Shown: one piece after another, positions 9,484-16,336 of the stretch
How the letters are laid out: each line of letters opens with the position of its first letter
Numbering within the stretch: position 1 is the stretch's first letter
Source of the DNA: CAYSPU01 sp964432995
GTDB taxonomy: Bacteria; Verrucomicrobiota; Verrucomicrobiia; Limisphaerales; JAHDYP01
Assembly: GCA_964432995.1 (NCBI GenBank)
Contig: CAYSPU010000061.1
Span: 1-25,086, forward strand
Length of the DNA stretch: 25,086 bases
Direction of reading: 5' to 3'
The notes under the pieces: model-generated
What the model saw: the letters and a program-made list of their open reading frames with translations, nothing else
What the model was told of the DNA's origin: nothing
Databases searched by the model: none
Translations under genes and position numbers: made by a program

Positions 9484-10188
9484 CTATTTGTTCGAAGGCG
9501 AGGCCAGGAGGGCCAGGGCTTGCTTCCAGCAGGCGCACAAGGCGTCCAAGGAATTCGTCACTTGTACGTGACCCCGGCCGAGGTCGTTGGCCGGGCCTTT
9601 GATCGCCGCAAACGATAAGTCGATGCCTGACGAGTAGGAGCTGCAAAGGAGATAGAACTGAGCGCATTCCATCTCGACCAACTCCGTCTTGGGCGGCGCG
9701 AACCTCGAGCCGCCCCGTTGTGCGGGCAGATCGTAGTAGAAGTCCGTGGACGTGGTGGAAGCCGTAAGCAAGCCAGGTGGGAGGGGCTGTCGCCACCGGG
9801 GTCGGAACGGCTGCTGGTCATAGAAGGTGTCCACCGCTGAGAACCAGGGAGTTGCTCGATCGATGAAGTAAGCCTGTCCCAGCGCGGTCTGCGAGCCAGG
9901 GTGTCGCCCCGCTGTTCCGATCAAGACGAGCTGCTGAACCAGTCCGGGCTTGAGGACCTCCCAGAGCAAGGGTTCGAGGCATCCCGTGCCGATGCCGGTC
10001 CAAATGAGTCCCCCGGATTCGTGTTCCCAGAACCGGTAACACCGGTATTCATGCAATTGCCGCGGGCTGCGGCCAGACACGCGCCGCACGGCTTCGATCA
10101 GTTCGGCAGCGTCTTCGCCGCAGCAGACCACCATGGCCGGGAACAAGACGGCCGAGGGCGCGTTCGTGTTGGGACCCAGGGTGTTCAC
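9484..10188 (-). CDS. Nucleoside phosphorylase / MTA-SAH nucleosidase-like protein
   Basis: 234 residues, cytosolic. Recognisable marks of the PNP/MTAN superfamily: GIGTG (65-69), VLIGTAG (88-94), TSTD (146-149), VEMEC (171-175, the ribose-binding Met-Glu) and IKGPAND (196-202, at the place of the catalytic Asp loop). Members cleave or phosphorolyse the N-glycosidic bond of nucleosides. The sequence departs from housekeeping enzymes in several motifs, so its substrate is open. The GTG start is set by GGAGGAG eight bases upstream (10197-10203). It begins 26 bases after the TIR-like gene ends, which implies one transcript. PNP-like domains are known in bacterial conflict systems; a link to NAD or nucleotide metabolism with the TIR neighbour is inference. 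Confidence 0.85.
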   Translation of the reverse strand: MNTLGPNTNAPSAVLFPAMVVCCGEDAAELIEAVRRVSGRSPRQLHEYRCYRFWEHESGGLIWTGIGTGCLEPLLWEVLKPGLVQQLVLIGTAGRHPGSQTALGQAYFIDRATPWFSAVDTFYDQQPFRPRWRQPLPPGLLTASTTSTDFYYDLPAQRGGSRFAPPKTELVEMECAQFYLLCSSYSSGIDLSFAAIKGPANDLGRGHVQVTNSLDALCACWKQALALLASPSNK

Positions 10189-10196
10189 GCGGCGTT

Positions 10197-10203
10197 CTCC
10201 TCC
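10197..10203 (-). promoter_or_regulatory. Strong Shine-Dalgarno site of the phosphorylase-like gene
   Basis: GGAGGAG on the minus strand, eight bases before the GTG at 10188, inside the 26-base gap after the TIR-like gene. It supports that start and independent re-initiation within an operon. Confidence 0.75.
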
Positions 10204-10214
10204 AAACCACGGCG

Positions 10215-11657
10215 TCAGCTCTTCACGCCACCCGCGGCGTAGAGGAAGTCAAACCAGAGATGGAGGGTCTGCAACAACTGGCTATCCTTGATCTCCAGAA
10301 TCACAGGCATGTTGGTGGTGGTATCCACGAACACGACCGCACTGTCAATCGTCTCCGGGCTTTCCCCAAACATCATGACCGAGAGCCCGAGGTTGAAATT
10401 GCATTGAAAGCGTCGGCCGCTGTACTTGGCCTCCATCCTCTGCCAGCGATTGTGCTGTGCGACCTTGCGCGGGTCGTTCGCGGCGAAAACGTAACGCACC
10501 CTTCCTCCGCCCTTCAGGAACCGCTCCACCGCGTCACCCCATTCGCACTCGTTGCGCGGCAGTTGCGCATTCGTCAGCTTCTGCGGATCATAGTAGTCCA
10601 AGTAACGGATGTTCTGTCGTTCGAGGCTGCTCATCAGCAGTGAGACCGCTGCTTCTTGGCTTGTCATGCGCGCCGGGGAGCCCACGCCCAGCGGGCGTTG
10701 CCAGGCAGGATTATGCCGGATCCCCGAGGTGTCCAGCACCCATTGGTTCTCGGTGCACAGGATCCCGCCGAGTGTTTTGTCCGCGTGGACCACGTACCCG
10801 CACAGCTTCTCGTTGTTGAGGTCCTTCAGGGCGATGGTACCGCCCACGGGGTGCTCTGGTTCGCCATGGTACACGAGCCAGTAGGAGGCCCCCCATTGTC
10901 GGCCTGAGACTCGAAACCGATGCGGTTTGCCACTGCCCGGTCGCAGGATCCTCACTCCGCGTACTTCGTGGGCATCGCTGTTGGCCACGGCTCGTTTGGA
11001 GAGGATGAGTTGCTCGTGGTACACACCGGAGCGTGAACGCCACTCCGTGAGCCACGTGTAACTGCGCTCACCAGCGAGTTGCTCCAGGATCGTCTCACAG
11101 ACCTGACTCACGGCCTGCGCTCGATGTTGAGGCTTGGGGTCGTAGGAAACCGCGTGGATGCCTTTCAGATCACTGGGAATCCAGGAATCCGGTACACCCT
11201 TCTGCGTCACCATGAACGCGCGGCCGCAACCGTGCCGGCCCATGAACAGCCCCAGTTCGAACACCACGTTGTCTCGCGGGGTCCGCATGCGTTTGTGCCG
11301 CATGGTCTTGGAGTCGTCCGGGCTCAACACGAAAACACCCAAATCATGGTCGTCGAGGATTCCCATCAAGGAGTCCAGGTAGGAGCGCGACAGCTTGAAC
11401 TTGCTTTTCTTATACCAAGGCTCGACGACCAGTTCGCTGTGTGCATCCAGTTCTTTGTGGATGGCCTCAGCGACCGGAATGCCCTCGGAGGAAGAGCCGA
11501 TGAACACGCGCTCTCTCAGAGGACACGCCTTCGGGACGACATGAGCGGCTCCGGGCTGCGGGAGGGAGCATGCACTACCTTGCCTGGCGGGCGTGCCCTG
11601 GCGCCTGGCAGGATTAGCGCCGGTCCGGTTCGCCGCCTGACGCTTGGTCTTTCGCAC
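10215..11657 (-). CDS. TIR-like (CAP12/PF10137-type) protein with uncharacterised C-terminal domain
   Basis: 480 residues. Residues 1-48 are basic and low-complexity. A TIR-like domain follows at about 50-195: RVFIGSSSEG (50-59), FVLSPDD (109-115) and PRDNVVFELGLFMGR (127-141), where E134 is the candidate NAD-hydrolysing Glu. This is the subfamily annotated as predicted nucleotide-binding TIR-like, several members of which degrade NAD in anti-phage defence. Residues about 200-480 form a domain I do not recognise. Its last 150 residues (VERFLKGGGRVRYVFAAND and FNLGLSVMMFG) recall PLD-like folds without the HKD motif, perhaps a sensor. The GTG start has no Shine-Dalgarno site and is the first start after an in-frame TGA. 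The 3' end is 26 bases from the phosphorylase-like gene. Confidence 0.85.
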   Translation of the reverse strand: MRKTKRQAANRTGANPARRQGTPARQGSACSLPQPGAAHVVPKACPLRERVFIGSSSEGIPVAEAIHKELDAHSELVVEPWYKKSKFKLSRSYLDSLMGILDDHDLGVFVLSPDDSKTMRHKRMRTPRDNVVFELGLFMGRHGCGRAFMVTQKGVPDSWIPSDLKGIHAVSYDPKPQHRAQAVSQVCETILEQLAGERSYTWLTEWRSRSGVYHEQLILSKRAVANSDAHEVRGVRILRPGSGKPHRFRVSGRQWGASYWLVYHGEPEHPVGGTIALKDLNNEKLCGYVVHADKTLGGILCTENQWVLDTSGIRHNPAWQRPLGVGSPARMTSQEAAVSLLMSSLERQNIRYLDYYDPQKLTNAQLPRNECEWGDAVERFLKGGGRVRYVFAANDPRKVAQHNRWQRMEAKYSGRRFQCNFNLGLSVMMFGESPETIDSAVVFVDTTTNMPVILEIKDSQLLQTLHLWFDFLYAAGGVKS

Positions 11658-11719
11658 TCGAACAGTCTGTCCGGCCGACTGAGGAATTCAAGCTTTCCCC
11701 ACGGCTCGAACACGGCGGC

Positions 11720-11841
11720 CGCGTGAGGAGCGCGAGCACGGATATGGCGCGCTTTCTGGGCCCGGAAATCGAGCCGTAGGCTCAATAGCCATCTCCCCAC
11801 TGCTGTAGCGACCTGAACGCGAAGGCGTTACTGTGGTCCGA
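11720..11841 (+). repeat. Solo right end of a RAYT-type element
   Basis: This aligns with 14228-14351 of the intact element: the last transposase codons (GAGGAGCGCGAGC ... ATATGGCGC), CTTTCTGGGCCCGGAAATCG, and the terminal TGTAGCGACCTGAACGCG. It carries a perfect hairpin, AACGC (11816-11820) and GCGTT (11825-11829) around GAAG, and ends with the inverted-repeat tip ACTGTGGTCCGA. It lies 62 bases before the TIR-like gene's start. Confidence 0.87.
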
Positions 11842-11866
11842 TCAGCGGGGTAGATCCCACGAGAGG

Positions 11867-12058
11867 TCATGGCCCCCCGCTCGGCATCCGATCTGCCTGG
11901 TGATCGTGATTCCACTGGCTGAAGGCCTCGTCCGTTTCGGCGAAAAGATCCTTGAATCGGTCACCCGCAACGTGCCCGTCACAGTAAGCGACATTGGCAC
12001 GGCAATTGTGCACCTTGGTCGGCGGGTTGGTGAAGGCCATGTGTCCCCCATTGTACCT
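11867..12058 (-). pseudogene. C-terminal fragment of an H-X9-DG prepilin-type protein
   Basis: The minus strand reads RYNGGHMAFTNPPTKVHN, then CRANVAYCDGHVAGDRFKDLF and on to TGA at 11867-11869. The spacing H-nine residues-DG-H is the hallmark of the H-X9-DG C-terminal domain of the type II secretion-like prepilins that are abundant in Verrucomicrobiota and Planctomycetes. The N-terminal pilin helix and core are missing. Upstream the frame runs straight into the end of the ATPase gene, two bases away. It is probably a leftover of a gene replaced when the ATPase arrived. Confidence 0.75.
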
Positions 12059-12059
12059 T

Positions 12060-13289
12060 TCAAAGCCAGGTGAACGGCAGGCCGATCAAGTCCTTCTCAT
12101 ACTGACGAGCGACGATGTCGTTGTTGATGACCACGCCCAAGCGGGCTTTGTGTTCGCTCACGAACTCCCGCAAGGTCCGCACGTCACGGCCGCTCACGGT
12201 CGAGGTGTGTTTGACCTCCATCGCCACGAGCCCGAAGTCGCCGGTCAGCACCAGATCCACTTCGGCACCGGCCCCCGTCCGGTAGTATGCGGCATCGTGC
12301 GCCATTCCCCGGGCAGTCAACTGCCGCAGGATTTCCTCCGCCACCATTCCCTCCCAGGAGTTGCCCATCTGCGGATGGCTCAGCAAGGCGTCCCGATCCG
12401 GAATCCGCAGCAGTGCGTGGAGCAAACCGCTGTCCCGCAGATAGCCCCGCGGATGCTTGACGACTCTCTTCACCGCATCCCGCGTGTAGGCGGGGATCGA
12501 GCGCCAGAGAAAAGTGCCGTGGGCGATGGCGAAGTAGTCGCGCGCCGTGGGCTGCGACACGCCGAGCGCCCGGGCCACCTCGGCGAAGTTCAGGATCCGG
12601 CCCGACAGACCTCCCAGCATTTCGAGGAACCGGCGGAACCGCACATCATCCAGCCGTGCGAACAAGCGCTTCACGTCGCGGAAGAGATACGTCTGGAAAT
12701 ACTGCTCGACCCAGAGCCTCCAGAACTCGGGCTCCGGACGCAGCCAGGGCTCCGGAAAGCCGCCCCGGAACCAGAACTCGTGCGCCCGCGCCAGATCCCC
12801 GCGCGGCTTCAGGTCGGCGATCAGGTCCGCCGGACGGGCTTGGCGATCCGATAACCGCCGTACGAACGAATCGCGCCCGGCGGTTTCGGTCACTTCTTCC
12901 CAGGAAAAGGGGGCCATCTCGATCAGCCCGACCCTGCCGGCCAAGCTTTCCGAAACCGACCGCAGCAGCGCCGGTGAACTGGAACCGGTGATGACGAACC
13001 GCCCATTCTCCGCGCGCTGTTCGTCGATGGCGACCCGCAGCGCCCGGAAGAGCTGCGGCGCCACTTGCACTTCGTCCAAGGCCACATGTCGCGGATTGAG
13101 TCGGAAGAACGCGTCCGGATCACGCGTGATCACCTCATGATCGGCTTGACGTTCCAGGTCATAGTGTTTCCAAGCGGGTGGCAAGGTCCGCAGGAGAGTT
13201 GTCTTTCCGCACTGCCGCACGCCGAGCAGGGCTACGCAGGGGAATAGTTGAAGATAGGAGTCGAGCAAACCTGCACAACTACGCCTCAT
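12060..13289 (-). CDS. AAA_14/DUF4143 ATPase
   Basis: 409 residues. N-terminal AAA domain: Walker A GVRQCGKT (23-30), Walker B HVALDEVQ (68-75) and a sensor-like VITGSSSPALL (99-109). A winged-helix-like middle and the DUF4143 C-terminal domain follow, with VDLVLTGDFGLVAMEVKHT near the end, a nuclease-like VDLV...EVK motif of this family. These ATPases are widespread, mobile and of unclear role, often grouped with toxin-antitoxin genes. The ATG start has no Shine-Dalgarno site, but a promoter-like sequence ends seven bases before it. Length is normal for the family and the gene appears intact. Confidence 0.9.
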   Translation of the reverse strand: MRRSCAGLLDSYLQLFPCVALLGVRQCGKTTLLRTLPPAWKHYDLERQADHEVITRDPDAFFRLNPRHVALDEVQVAPQLFRALRVAIDEQRAENGRFVITGSSSPALLRSVSESLAGRVGLIEMAPFSWEEVTETAGRDSFVRRLSDRQARPADLIADLKPRGDLARAHEFWFRGGFPEPWLRPEPEFWRLWVEQYFQTYLFRDVKRLFARLDDVRFRRFLEMLGGLSGRILNFAEVARALGVSQPTARDYFAIAHGTFLWRSIPAYTRDAVKRVVKHPRGYLRDSGLLHALLRIPDRDALLSHPQMGNSWEGMVAEEILRQLTARGMAHDAAYYRTGAGAEVDLVLTGDFGLVAMEVKHTSTVSGRDVRTLREFVSEHKARLGVVINNDIVARQYEKDLIGLPFTWL

Positions 13290-13292
13290 GCA

Positions 13293-13325
13293 TTACATTG
13301 TAAAAGCGTGTCCTTTGTTCTGCAA
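13293..13325 (-). promoter_or_regulatory. Promoter with palindromic operator before the ATPase gene
   Basis: On the minus strand a TTGCAG box (13320-13325), 17 bases and a TACAAT box (13297-13302) are followed after seven bases by the ATG, which suggests a leaderless mRNA. The -10 box lies inside a perfect palindrome, TTACA-N-TGTAA (13293-13303), a likely repressor site. The -35 match is weak. Confidence 0.5.
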
Positions 13326-13403
13326 GGGCAATGACGCCTCAAGGGTGGATACAGCTCGTCTGCAGCGCCGAGCGGAATTCTAGTCGGGCACCAGTGGCCT
13401 TCT

Positions 13404-14352
13404 GGTCGGACCACAGCAACGCGTTGAAGTGGAGTGGGATGTGCGTGCTTGGCCCCTGGTAATGGCCGCCATGGCTCGCTTTTTGCCCACCTTTTTCGCC
13501 CCTTGTCTCGCGGACGGCTGGAAGATAAGGTCACATCCGTGCCAAGGGCTAACCGTTACGTTCTCTCCGGATACATCTATCACCTGACTCACCGCTGCCA
13601 TGACCGCCGGTTTCTCCTGCGCTTTGCCCGCGACCGGAACCAGTATCGGCAGCGGCTGCGCGAAGCGGTGCTACGAACGAAGGTGTCGTTGCTCGACTAC
13701 ATCGTCACCTGCAATCACGTCCACCTGATCGTCTATGCTGAAGATCCTGGGCAGGTGGCGGGGATGATGCAGAAGGCGGCCGGGGAGTTCGCCAGAGACT
13801 ACAACCGTCGGAAAGGGCGGAGCGGTGCGTTTTGGGAAGGCCGCTACTTCGCCACTATGGTCGAAGGAGGGCAGTATCTCTGGCGGTGCCTGCGTTACGT
13901 GGAGATGAACATGGTGCGGTGCGGGGTGGTGCAGCACCCGCGGCAGTGGCCATGGTCAGGCTATGAGGAGATGATGGGATCCAAGAAGCGGAACCGGTTG
14001 CTCGACGTCTCCAAGTTACTGTGGCTGCTTCGGACCGATGATGTGGACGCGTTCCGCAGGAACCTCGATCTGGCCCTGGAGGAAGCCATCACGAAGCGCG
14101 TCCTGATGCGGGAGCCCATGTGGACGGAAGCGCTGGCGGTGGGGGGCGCGGCATTCGTTGCCGACATGGAGGGACGGATCCGGAACCGGCAAGTGACGGA
14201 GACTGTGGAGGAGTCCGGCACGTGGGTGCTGCGCGAGGAGTGTGAGCGCGAATATGGCGCACTTTCTGGGCCCGGAAATCGAGCCATAGGCGCATTTGCC
14301 ATCTCTCCGCTGCTGTAGCCACCTGAACGCGAAGACGTTACTGTGGTCCGAC
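13404..14352 (+). mobile_element. Complete RAYT/REP (IS200-like) element
   Basis: A single transposase gene lies between inverted ends: TCGGACCACAGCAACGCGTT (13406-13425) on the left and, read inward, TCGGACCACAGTAACGTCTT (14332-14351) on the right, 17 of 20 matching. The left end folds into a REP-like hairpin, CCACAGCAA and TTGAAGTGG around CGCG, with two mismatches. The right end has AACGC-GAAG-ACGTT. RAYTs are domesticated Y1/HUH enzymes that move REP hairpins. The right tip supplies the stop codon of the neighbouring URO-D gene. Degenerate copies of both ends occur at 8217-8325 and 11720-11841. Confidence 0.8.
13539..14318 (+). CDS. REP-associated tyrosine transposase (RAYT, Y1_Tnp)
   Basis: 259 residues. 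Features: YIYHLTHRCHDRRFLL at 12-27, the HUH pair NHVHLIV (H60/H62), a helix EFARDYNRRKGRSGAFWEGRY (tyrosine nucleophile candidates Y88 and Y103), and the RAYT signature RYVEMNMVRCGVV...WPWSGYEE (119-143). The enzyme is expected to nick single-stranded REP hairpins through a 5'-phosphotyrosine link. GTG13539 is chosen because homology begins there and AAGG lies eight bases upstream; the longer reading from 13434 translates the REP end. The last 30 residues run through the right-hand end of the element. No internal stop or frameshift, so it may be active. Confidence 0.88.
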   Translation: MPRANRYVLSGYIYHLTHRCHDRRFLLRFARDRNQYRQRLREAVLRTKVSLLDYIVTCNHVHLIVYAEDPGQVAGMMQKAAGEFARDYNRRKGRSGAFWEGRYFATMVEGGQYLWRCLRYVEMNMVRCGVVQHPRQWPWSGYEEMMGSKKRNRLLDVSKLLWLLRTDDVDAFRRNLDLALEEAITKRVLMREPMWTEALAVGGAAFVADMEGRIRNRQVTETVEESGTWVLREECEREYGALSGPGNRAIGAFAISPLL

Positions 14353-15429
14353 GACCGGTCCCAGTCCCCCACTGTCTGTTCTCCAGGCGCTTCGAGGACT
14401 TCTGGGCGTCGCGCACCGCTTGGCCCCCACTTTTATCTCGTGCACCGAGGTGTATTCCCGGAGCAGGCGGAGGTAGCAGCGGTATTCCTCGAGGGAAACG
14501 CCGGGCGGGGTTTGATGGTCGACACTCGGGATGAACCCTCCGGTCTGCATCAGGGGAACGAGGCGTTCGAACTCGGCGCGCATCGCCTCCTCTCCGCGGG
14601 TCATCGTCATCTTGTCGAAGTGGCCGACCATCAGCAACCGGGGGAATTGCTGACGGAGCTTCCAGCCGTCGACCTTCGCCTGTCGTTCGAGGGGCAGCAC
14701 GCCCTGAACGCCCAGTTCCTCGAGCCAGGGCACCAGGAGGGTCACGTCGCCGTCGGTGTCCATGAACAGCGGGATCGCGCGTTCCTGCAAGCGTGGCAGG
14801 AGGGCGTGGTAGTACGGCGCGACGAACGCGTCGAACGTCCGCTTCGAGATCATCGGTCCGTGGTTGTAGCTCATGTCCTCGGCGATGGTCATGAAGGTGG
14901 GGACGCAAGCGCGGAAGATCTGGTCCAGCAAACCGAGGTTGAACGCGAGCAGGTCGCGGTTGATGGCGTGCAGGAGCTCGGGCTGGTCGGCGAAGGCCAA
15001 CATGAGCTTCTCGAAGCCCATCAGCGTGCGCGGGAACCAGAAGAAGCCTTCGAGGGTGCACCAGACGACGACCTCTCCCAGTCGCTGCCTCGAGTTCCAG
15101 TCGGCCATGCCCGCAATGGCGGTGGCGTGCGAGGGGAAGAGGCTCGGGCGGACGCGGCGGTAATCGTCCATGTTGGCGACGATGCCCTCGACGTGGTGCT
15201 GGGCGGCCTCGATGGTGGGGTCGGTGGTGCTGAACCAGAACTGTTGGTAGGGATCGAGGTCGAACCACTGGGCGATATCGAACACCTGGCTGGGGCGGAG
15301 GGTGGGCGGGAGTCCTTCGGTGTGCCAGCGGGCGATGGTTTGGTCCCACCACATGGCCCACTCCCAGCGGGGGAGTCGGTCCACCGGCTGGAAGTGCATC
15401 ACGGCGCGGAAGCGCTCGACGTGGTTCAT
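14338..15429 (-). CDS. Uroporphyrinogen decarboxylase-family (URO-D) protein, altered C-terminus
   Basis: 363 residues. It begins MNHVERFRAVMHFQPVDRLP, the usual opening of the non-haem URO-D family, which includes corrinoid methyltransferase-like enzymes. Typical barrel segments follow: VPTFMTIAEDMSYNHGPMIS, AIPLFMDTDGDV, GGFIPSVDHQTPPGVSLEEY. It is unlikely to be a haem-synthesis HemE. The final 25 residues after EIKVGAK are Arg/Pro-rich and not family-like. Adding one G after GCCAAG would restore AVRDAQKSSKRLE, so a one-base deletion or sequence error is likely. The stop TAA (14338-14340) lies in the tip of the RAYT element, so the natural end was probably lost to insertion. The start is 17 bases after the VapC-like stop. 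Confidence 0.82.
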   Translation of the reverse strand: MNHVERFRAVMHFQPVDRLPRWEWAMWWDQTIARWHTEGLPPTLRPSQVFDIAQWFDLDPYQQFWFSTTDPTIEAAQHHVEGIVANMDDYRRVRPSLFPSHATAIAGMADWNSRQRLGEVVVWCTLEGFFWFPRTLMGFEKLMLAFADQPELLHAINRDLLAFNLGLLDQIFRACVPTFMTIAEDMSYNHGPMISKRTFDAFVAPYYHALLPRLQERAIPLFMDTDGDVTLLVPWLEELGVQGVLPLERQAKVDGWKLRQQFPRLLMVGHFDKMTMTRGEEAMRAEFERLVPLMQTGGFIPSVDHQTPPGVSLEEYRCYLRLLREYTSVHEIKVGAKRCATPRSPRSAWRTDSGGLGPVVGPQ

Positions 15430-15446
15430 GGGATTTGCGGGGCGGA

Positions 15447-15866
15447 TCAGGTTTCCAGGAGTGGGAGAAAGCCGGCCTGCCGGAAGTGATGATCGGTGGT
15501 GAAGGCGTCGCGAATGCGCAGTTCGCGCATCGTGGCGAAGCTGACGCAGTCGGTGAAAGACCATTGCTTGTCGAGGCACTTGCGGAAGAGCCGCCCCGCG
15601 GCCTGAAACCGATCCGGGCCAATCCACTCCAGTCGAAGCGCCTCGCTGCGTTCGATGGTGTCGAGGAAATCCACAGCCGCCGCATGGCTATGGCGCACAA
15701 GCAGAAGGGTGACGGTTTCGTCGACCACGTATTCGGTGGTGAGGAAGCGCCGGCGTTTGCGCGACAGTTCCCCCTGCAAAGTCACCGCAGCGGCGTGGTG
15801 CTGGTCCCCCGCGTCCCACAGAGCGAGGAATCCGGCGCTGTCCATGAAGACGTCAGTGGCGGCCAT
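15447..15866 (-). CDS. vapC: PIN-domain toxin, VapC-like
   Basis: 139 residues. PIN-domain ribonuclease with the acidic set visible: D9 (FMDSAGFLALWD), E45/E50 (TTEYVVDETVTLL), D106 (SFTDCVSF) and D125 (TTDHHF). VapC toxins cut specific tRNAs or rRNA and are neutralised by VapB. ATG15866 overlaps the end of the antitoxin gene by 14 bases and begins right at the domain; the longer reading from 15923 would run deep into the antitoxin. The downstream URO-D gene lies 17 bases away on the same strand and may be co-transcribed. Confidence 0.88.
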   Translation of the reverse strand: MAATDVFMDSAGFLALWDAGDQHHAAAVTLQGELSRKRRRFLTTEYVVDETVTLLLVRHSHAAAVDFLDTIERSEALRLEWIGPDRFQAAGRLFRKCLDKQWSFTDCVSFATMRELRIRDAFTTDHHFRQAGFLPLLET

Positions 15867-16101
15867 ACAGGATCCGGTCGATATCCGTGTGTCGGGTCTG
15901 GCCTTTGGGACTGGGTTTCGCACGGCGCGCGATTCCCAGGAAGGGGTCGCTGGCCGGGTCGGCGGTCTCGGGTGCGTTGACGGGTTCGAGGCGTGCAGCG
16001 GGTCGGCCGCGATGAGAGAGCACGAAACGCTCGCCGCGGGCCACCCGGCGGAGCACGCCTTCGGCGTCCCGGCGGAATTGCAGCATGGTTACCGTCTTCA
16101 T
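15853..16101 (-). CDS. vapB: Phd/YefM-type antitoxin, VapB-like
   Basis: 82 residues. The N-terminal half (MLQFRRDAEGVLRRVARGER and FVLSHRGRPAARLEPV) is the Phd/YefM DNA-binding fold, with the G-R/K-P-x-A-R-L signature. The C-terminal half, ending DIDRILYGRH, is the toxin-binding tail. The stop lies within the toxin's first codons. ATG16101 starts six bases after a palindrome (16107-16119) that is a plausible site for autoregulation. No Shine-Dalgarno site precedes the start. Confidence 0.85.
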   Translation of the reverse strand: MKTVTMLQFRRDAEGVLRRVARGERFVLSHRGRPAARLEPVNAPETADPASDPFLGIARRAKPSPKGQTRHTDIDRILYGRH

Positions 16102-16106
16102 GTGCT

Positions 16107-16137
16107 GAACTTTAAGTTCAAGTTGAAGCTGGCGCAA
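16107..16137 (-). promoter_or_regulatory. vapBC promoter and operator
   Basis: GAACTT-T-AAGTTC is a perfect 6+6 palindrome at 16107-16119. On the minus strand TTGCGC (16132-16137), 17 bases and TAAAGT (16109-16114) form a moderate promoter. Its -10 box overlaps the palindrome and ends seven bases before the antitoxin ATG. Confidence 0.5.
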
Positions 16138-16336
16138 CCGGAGTTTCGAGAGACTCGGGAACCATGTGCAGCCGCTGCGAAACGAACCGGCGTCTCAAAC
16201 CCCATGGCTCGCGAGGCCGGGGATTGGGGCCCAGAATGCAGGAAGTTGGCTCCTCTCTGAGCGGGTTGCCGTGGCCCGAGCCCGTCCCGCCCCGTCAAGT
16301 CCGGTCTTCCGGCGTGCCCCGGCCGGCGTCAGGGCT

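Noticed and set aside
11842..12063. 73-codon minus-strand open frame beginning MKGTMGDTW
   Set aside because: The neighbouring frame carries the H-X9-DG motif; this one has no pattern.
14338..15429. HemE, the haem-pathway uroporphyrinogen decarboxylase
   Set aside because: The opening and the barrel motifs match the broad URO-D/methyltransferase family, not the haem enzyme, and no haem genes are nearby.
13961..15700. 579-codon open frame on the minus strand
   Set aside because: Overlaps the RAYT gene and the URO-D gene in a different frame; most of it is Arg/Pro/His-rich shadow. Only the short AVRDAQKSSKRLE part is informative, as a sign of a frameshift.
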